Assembly (NCBI RefSeq): GCF_000003605.2
Contig: NW_003108587.1
Location: 62,641 to 73,417 of the forward strand
From: Saccoglossus kowalevskii
Taxonomy: Eukaryota > Hemichordata > Enteropneusta > Harrimaniidae
Reading direction: 5' to 3'
DNA: 10,777 nucleotides
Positions 7,064 through 10,777 of the stretch are shown in pieces. The position numbers and the translations under genes were made by a program. Within the stretch, counting starts at the first letter, position 1. Each line of letters begins with the position of its first letter. Under the pieces are notes generated by a model that did not search any database, was not told the DNA's origin, and worked only from the letters and a program-made list of their open reading frames with translations.

Positions 7064-8290
7064 CTTCTTGTGAACAACACAGAGTGTTGTCTTGCGAGGG
7101 GGCCCTGTTGCAGAAATCTGGTTGGCAATGTGTCAAACAAAATGTGATATATAAACTAATATAGTGGGGCAATTTAAATCAATGGACAACCAGTCTAGCA
7201 CCTAGACTAAATAACTGAAATAAAGATAATATTCATTTTTAAAACACTCATTTGAACCAGACAATTTTAAAACTTTTTCCAGTATGATCCGGAAAGAGCG
7301 TGTGAGAAGAGGAAAAGAAATAAACAAAATTTTGGATATTTGCTGTTCCTTCATTTATGTTGGCTCTGATTAATATGTTAATTATATTGTTTTGGCAGGC
7401 CTAGCGGCACAGCTGGACAAATGCTACTGTTAACCAACGCATTTGTTAAGGGTCTATAAAGTTTCAGATAATTAAAATCAATGTTGCTTTATAACGACTC
7501 AGTGGATTAGTCGTTCTCTTACAAAATAGGTTTAATAGTTTGGACCAAAGAATACAATCTTCAATGTTTCTTTAAAAACTCATATATATATTATATATGT
7601 AATCCAGGCCTGAGTGCATTGGGTGGAGTACTTTGAATCATCCCTTTTGTCGAGACAAATTAAACATTGAGTTCCACTTAATATAATCACTAAATATATT
7701 GTTGATGGAAAATACATCATCATATCTGAATGTGAAATTAAATGTTTATTAAACAGTTTGTTTTAACTAATATTTTCATTGAAAATAAGCTTCATATAAA
7801 TAAATAAACAACAAATTTGTTCCAATTGAAATGTCGATAATTTGTTAAAAAATATGCTCCAAACAAATTTGTAAATATTGGGTTATTTGTAAAATATGTA
7901 AATGAAAAATGAGCATATTGATAATGCCATCGTCACTGTAGAAACCTTCGCATCAGTTTTGTTCTTAACAATTTAGGAAGTATCGTCACTAAATTCTTTA
8001 ACGATTAAAACCATTTATATTTAAAAAAAATATATACAGCCATGGTGATCTCTTCTACTCTCGTACAATACAACCCAACTCTTTTCGAAAGGCTTTACAT
8101 ATTTTACTTTTTCTAGCTCATATTGTGTATATTAAAATGACATGTGGAAATACGTGACAATTGTGTCACATGGTTCAATAGTGCAGATGATTTATCTGAG
8201 AAATTTTATATCAAGACGAGTCTTAAGTTCTACATCATGGCCTTCATTAGACAATTGACATTGAGGAATATGTCTAACGATTGTTTTATG
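7064..8290. other. Non-coding stretch upstream of the IFIT-like gene (promoter, 5' UTR exon and intron expected here)
   Basis: No coding frame with family motifs is present; the sequence is AT-rich. Because the next exon opens with a splice acceptor (8303-8304), at least one upstream non-coding exon should lie here or further left. I cannot place its donor. Possible landmarks are a TATAAA at 7455-7460 on the + strand, and a perfect seven-base stem (AACGACT, nine-base loop, AGTCGTT) at 7493-7515. Near-palindromic GTGACA-ATTG-TGTCAC at 8154-8169 contains a CAATTG E-box. A palindrome-rich ATATAT tract lies at about 7580-7600. A hairpin ACAACAC-AGA-GTGTTGT lies at about 7075-7091. Confidence 0.5.
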
Positions 8291-8304
8291 TTTTTATCTT
8301 CTAG
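8291..8304 (+). other. Splice acceptor of a 5' UTR intron
   Basis: A pyrimidine-rich run ends in TTTTTATCTTCTAG just 19 bases before the ATG at 8324. It is a strong 3' splice site, so the start-codon exon is probably not the first exon. Vertebrate IFIT genes also have a short first exon ahead of the main coding exon. Confidence 0.6.
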
Positions 8305-8323
8305 TTGAACTATTTATCCGATC

Positions 8324-10194
8324 ATGGATGCTGGTACACTAAAGCAAAGACTGGAACAATTTCCATCACATTTTCACTGGAAATTAGAAGATCAAAGTGA
8401 GAGAGAACGGACCGTGAGAAATTGCCTTATAAGTGCTATAAATATAACTCGTTTATTAGATGCAAATACACATACCATAATTTTGATATTCAACTGATAG
8501 TATCAAATTATGTTTGTGGCATTAATTAAGATATGTATTGGCACAGTTTGTCATGTTACTAAGATCTACTTCTAATTATGTTTGTGTAGGATTTAAGAAA
8601 TCGCATAGAAGGAGGATTGGCCGAACATCCTGACAAACTACCCGTATGCTATATGACACTGGTTGGCTACTTATGGGTTTCACCTCTTGACAAAAAGGAG
8701 CATTTTAAAAATGCATTACAGTGGTTCCATAAAGCATCGGAGATAAATAGTGTTGAGATAGAACAGGAGTCAAAACGAGGTAATAAAGGACCAATAGGAG
8801 ATAAAATAATTCTTTTAACAAATAAAGCAATGCTTCAACTGAAATTGGGTATGCATAACTCAGTCAAAAAACTGTATAAAGAGATTGAGAAGTTGTTCCA
8901 AGAAAAGACACCCGAGATAGAAGCATATATTACAGCCCATAAAGCATTTGCCTCAAGACAATTTGGGCCAGCTAAATATAACATTGCTGCCGAGCTCTTT
9001 AAAGAGGCTCTAGAGTGTTTTCCTGAGAACGTAGATTGGTTAGAGGAATATGGAAAGGTTATAGGAAGAATAGAGAGAAATATGGAATTGGCTGATTGTG
9101 CAGAGTCATCAGAAAGAGTCTTAGAACAAGTCATTAAACTTGATCCTTCGCGGCATCTTTCAAGAGTTTTACTGGCACAAATTTACCAGGATAAAAAGTT
9201 GTATGATGCAGCGGAGGAACAAATAGATACAGCAATTAAGTTAACAAAAGGAAAATTGCGGATAACAGTTATGCAAAGGATTGGGCAGTTTTACCGAAAA
9301 CAAAGGAGATTTGATGAAGCTTTAACATGTTTTGAAGAGGTTAGAACAGCAAATCCGAAAAGTGTTTTTAATTTAGACCAGATGGCTCTTACCTACAAAG
9401 CCAAATCTTATGCAGTTAGGAATACCCATCAGTCTCATGTATTTTTGGAAACTGCGTTGAAACTGTGCCAGGAAGCATGTGATATTAGTGAGGAGAATTC
9501 AGATGTGAAGCTAACTATGGCACACATCCTACTACTGTTCGGTAGGCATTCAGATGCGAGAATCTGCTATGCCGAGTTAAGTGAAACCGCAGGTGCTGGA
9601 ATCAAGTCTAAAGTGCATTTTAGATTTGGCCAATTCTTAGATAGAATTGGAGATAAGCCAGATGCAATAGAGCAATACATATCAGCTATTAGATGTAATC
9701 ATGAATCTTTTTTCGGAAAAAAGGCAGTTGATAAAATTTTTGAAATGAAAAACATCTTACATAGCGAGCTTGGCAATGATCGTGCTCTAGACATTCTGGG
9801 TTGGGTGCATAGTAAACTTGGTGATCTTAAAACTGCAGTTTTTTACTACGAGACGGAATGGGAAACCAATCACACTGATGAATTGAGGGAAGTCTTGATT
9901 GATTTACATCTGAAATTACGCAACATTGAAAAAACGAAACACTATCTGAAGGACGTTAAGGAAAGTGAATCAGTTGACAAATTAAAAGGTAGACATCATA
10001 ATTTGGTTGGTGAGGAAGAAAACAAACTCGGAAAAATAGCAGCAGCCAGAAAAGAGTTTTCGATTTCTACTCAATATTTCTGTTTGGATGGGGCAGAAAA
10101 TCTCATTAGAATTCTAACCAAATGTTCAATTGAACAGACATGCGAAAATGAGTGGTTTACGGATTGCGCCAAAATAGCAGATTTCATAGCCTAA
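8324..10194 (+). CDS. IFIT-like tetratricopeptide-repeat protein (two coding exons)
   Basis: Exon 1 (8324-8413) and exon 2 (8590-10194) join in phase 0 to give 564 residues ending at TAA. The N-terminus carries LEQFPSHFHWKLE and, right after the splice, DLRNRI. This matches the order of the IFIT hallmark (xHFTWxL, then a DLENR-type segment). At least eight TPR-like helix pairs follow, at about residues 68-82, 102-133, 140-177, 220-248, 253-286, 315-360, 371-401, 429-457 and 498-526. Among them, AELFKEALECFPEN and IGQFYRKQRRFDEALTCFEE are in the style of IFIT repeats. Vertebrate IFITs (about 470-490 residues) are cytosolic and bind viral or non-self RNA 5' ends; that role here is inference. 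No signal peptide or membrane segment is seen. The ATG was chosen because it precedes the hallmark and a good donor. A continuing frame follows the stop (see 10190-10723). A general TPR protein of unknown role is the alternative. Confidence 0.8.
8414..8589 (+). other. Intron within the IFIT-like gene (176 bp, phase 0)
   Basis: The donor is ACC|GTGAGA at 8414 and the acceptor is TTTGTGTAG|GAT ending at 8589. A branch-point-like TACTAA lies at 8557-8562, about 27 bases before the acceptor. Without splicing, the frame from the ATG stops at TGA 8495-8497. With splicing, the hallmark segment continues in frame into the TPR exon. Exon 2 has no usable ATG at its start; its first in-frame Met codon lies well inside the TPR region. 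Confidence 0.8.
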
Positions 10195-10723
10195 TGATCA
10201 TGAACAAACAGAAAATTTGAAATCTGAGTTAAACAAAATCAACGTTCCAAAATATGAAAATCTTATGAAATTGTACGAAATGTACATACGATTTCTACAA
10301 AAACACGATGAATTTTCTGATGCGATTACTGTTTTGGGCGAAGCCAGGAAAACACTAGATCGGAGTTTTAAACGTTTTGAGAAATGTCACTATACCTATA
10401 ATAAAGATCATCACTTTAGACTAATTCATCCTTCTTCAACTAAGAGTGCCGAGGAACTTGTAGAAGATGCATTAACACATCGTTGTAAGTGGGTAGATTT
10501 TAGGAAACGATTTCCCAATCTATTCAAGTCTATACTTGAGGTCCAGCCTGTGTATGACCCATCCGGTAATGAATGGATTATTAAGTTGTACAACATAGTG
10601 AATATTGATAAACACGAAGATGTAGTTGATAACACTGATGAATTAGCCAGGTTAGCAGAAACTACTGTTCCGCGGGTTGCAAAGCTGGTGACGGAATTCG
10701 AAATGAACATTCCCCCAACTTAA
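10190..10723 (+). CDS. Frameshifted C-terminal continuation of the IFIT-like protein
   Basis: Frame +1 relative to exon 2 is open from 10190 to TAA 10721-10723, about 177 codons, overlapping the last bases of the first frame by five. Its first part (KYENLMKLYEMYIRFLQKHD, then EFSDAITVLGEARKTL) looks like one more TPR helix pair. The rest (HRCKWVDFRKRFPNLFKS, then VQPVYDPSGNEWIIKLYN) is a charged, well-mixed sequence I do not recognise. There is no ATG near its beginning and no intron signal between the frames. It is therefore most simply the tail of the same protein, displaced by one extra base (or loss of two) at about 10186-10194. The combined length would be about 740 residues, longer than vertebrate IFITs. 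It could reflect a real frameshift mutation, a sequencing error, or, less likely, recoding. Confidence 0.65.
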   Translation, partial: PNDHEQTENLKSELNKINVPKYENLMKLYEMYIRFLQKHDEFSDAITVLGEARKTLDRSFKRFEKCHYTYNKDHHFRLIHPSSTKSAEELVEDALTHRCKWVDFRKRFPNLFKSILEVQPVYDPSGNEWIIKLYNIVNIDKHEDVVDNTDELARLAETTVPRVAKLVTEFEMNIPPT

Positions 10724-10743
10724 ATAATTCTTTTGGAATTATT
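10723..10743 (+). repeat. Inverted repeat at the start of the 3' UTR
   Basis: AATAATTC at 10723-10730 and GAATTATT at 10736-10743 make a perfect eight-base stem with a five-base loop, beginning at the last base of the second stop codon. It is AT-rich and could be chance. No AATAAA is seen before the window ends. Confidence 0.4.
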
Positions 10744-10777
10744 AGCGGGTACACATCAAAATATTGCATCACACACT

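Noticed and set aside
8101-8116. Possible interferon-response element (reverse strand GAAAAAGTAAAA) upstream of the IFIT-like gene
   Set aside because: It misses the GAAANNGAAA pattern, and A-rich near-matches are common in such AT-rich DNA. A similar weak site, GAAAAGAAA, lies near 7312. Not enough to call.
8835-9134. 99-codon - strand frame opposite the TPR exon
   Set aside because: Antisense shadow of a strong coding exon.
10426-10710. 94-codon - strand frame
   Set aside because: Antisense to the C-terminal continuation of the IFIT-like protein; Ser/Thr-rich with no motif.
1-10777. CRISPR arrays, bacterial operons, tRNA or rRNA genes
   Set aside because: No regular direct repeats with spacers, no ribosome-binding-site pattern, and no cloverleaf. 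The only tRNA-like sequence is the 18-base primer-binding site.

Overview
The window looks like AT-rich genomic DNA from a metazoan, most likely a lophotrochozoan and perhaps a bivalve mollusc. The basis is spliced genes with GT-AG introns, long non-coding stretches, a decayed Ty3/Gypsy retrotransposon with a tRNA-Leu primer site, a TIR-flanked DNA element, and an IFIT-type tetratricopeptide-repeat (TPR) gene of a kind known from vertebrates and some invertebrate deuterostomes and molluscs. The taxon is inferred from content, not proven.

Layout, left to right. Bases 2-145 (possibly to 301) read as the 3' end of a coding region on the + strand that enters from outside the window; AATAAA signals follow. 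Bases about 300-1836 hold no gene I can support. Bases about 1837-2520 hold two to three diverged tandem copies of a 264-271 bp repeat. Bases 2616-7063 are a degenerate Ty3/Gypsy LTR retrotransposon lying on the - strand: LTR (6405-7061), tRNA-Leu primer-binding site (6386-6403), gag remnants, an aspartic protease with its DTG motif, an RNase H joined straight onto the protease because the whole reverse transcriptase is missing, and a broken integrase. A 334-bp DNA element with terminal inverted repeats (3632-3965) sits inside the integrase zinc-finger region. The expected 3' LTR is absent; in its place is a 68-bp inverted copy of the first bases of the 5' LTR.

Bases 7064-8304 hold no recognisable coding sequence and probably carry the promoter, the first non-coding exon and a 5' UTR intron of the gene to the right. 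That gene (8324-10194, with one 176-bp intron) encodes a 564-residue IFIT-like TPR protein. A second coding stretch in the +1 frame (10190-10723) starts exactly where the first stops, so the protein may originally have been about 740 residues, split here by a one-base frameshift.

The retroelement and the nested DNA element are dead by inspection, with many frame breaks, RT lost and the integrase interrupted. The IFIT-like gene is the only substantial candidate for a working gene, and its role (binding of foreign RNA in innate antiviral defence) is inferred from family membership.
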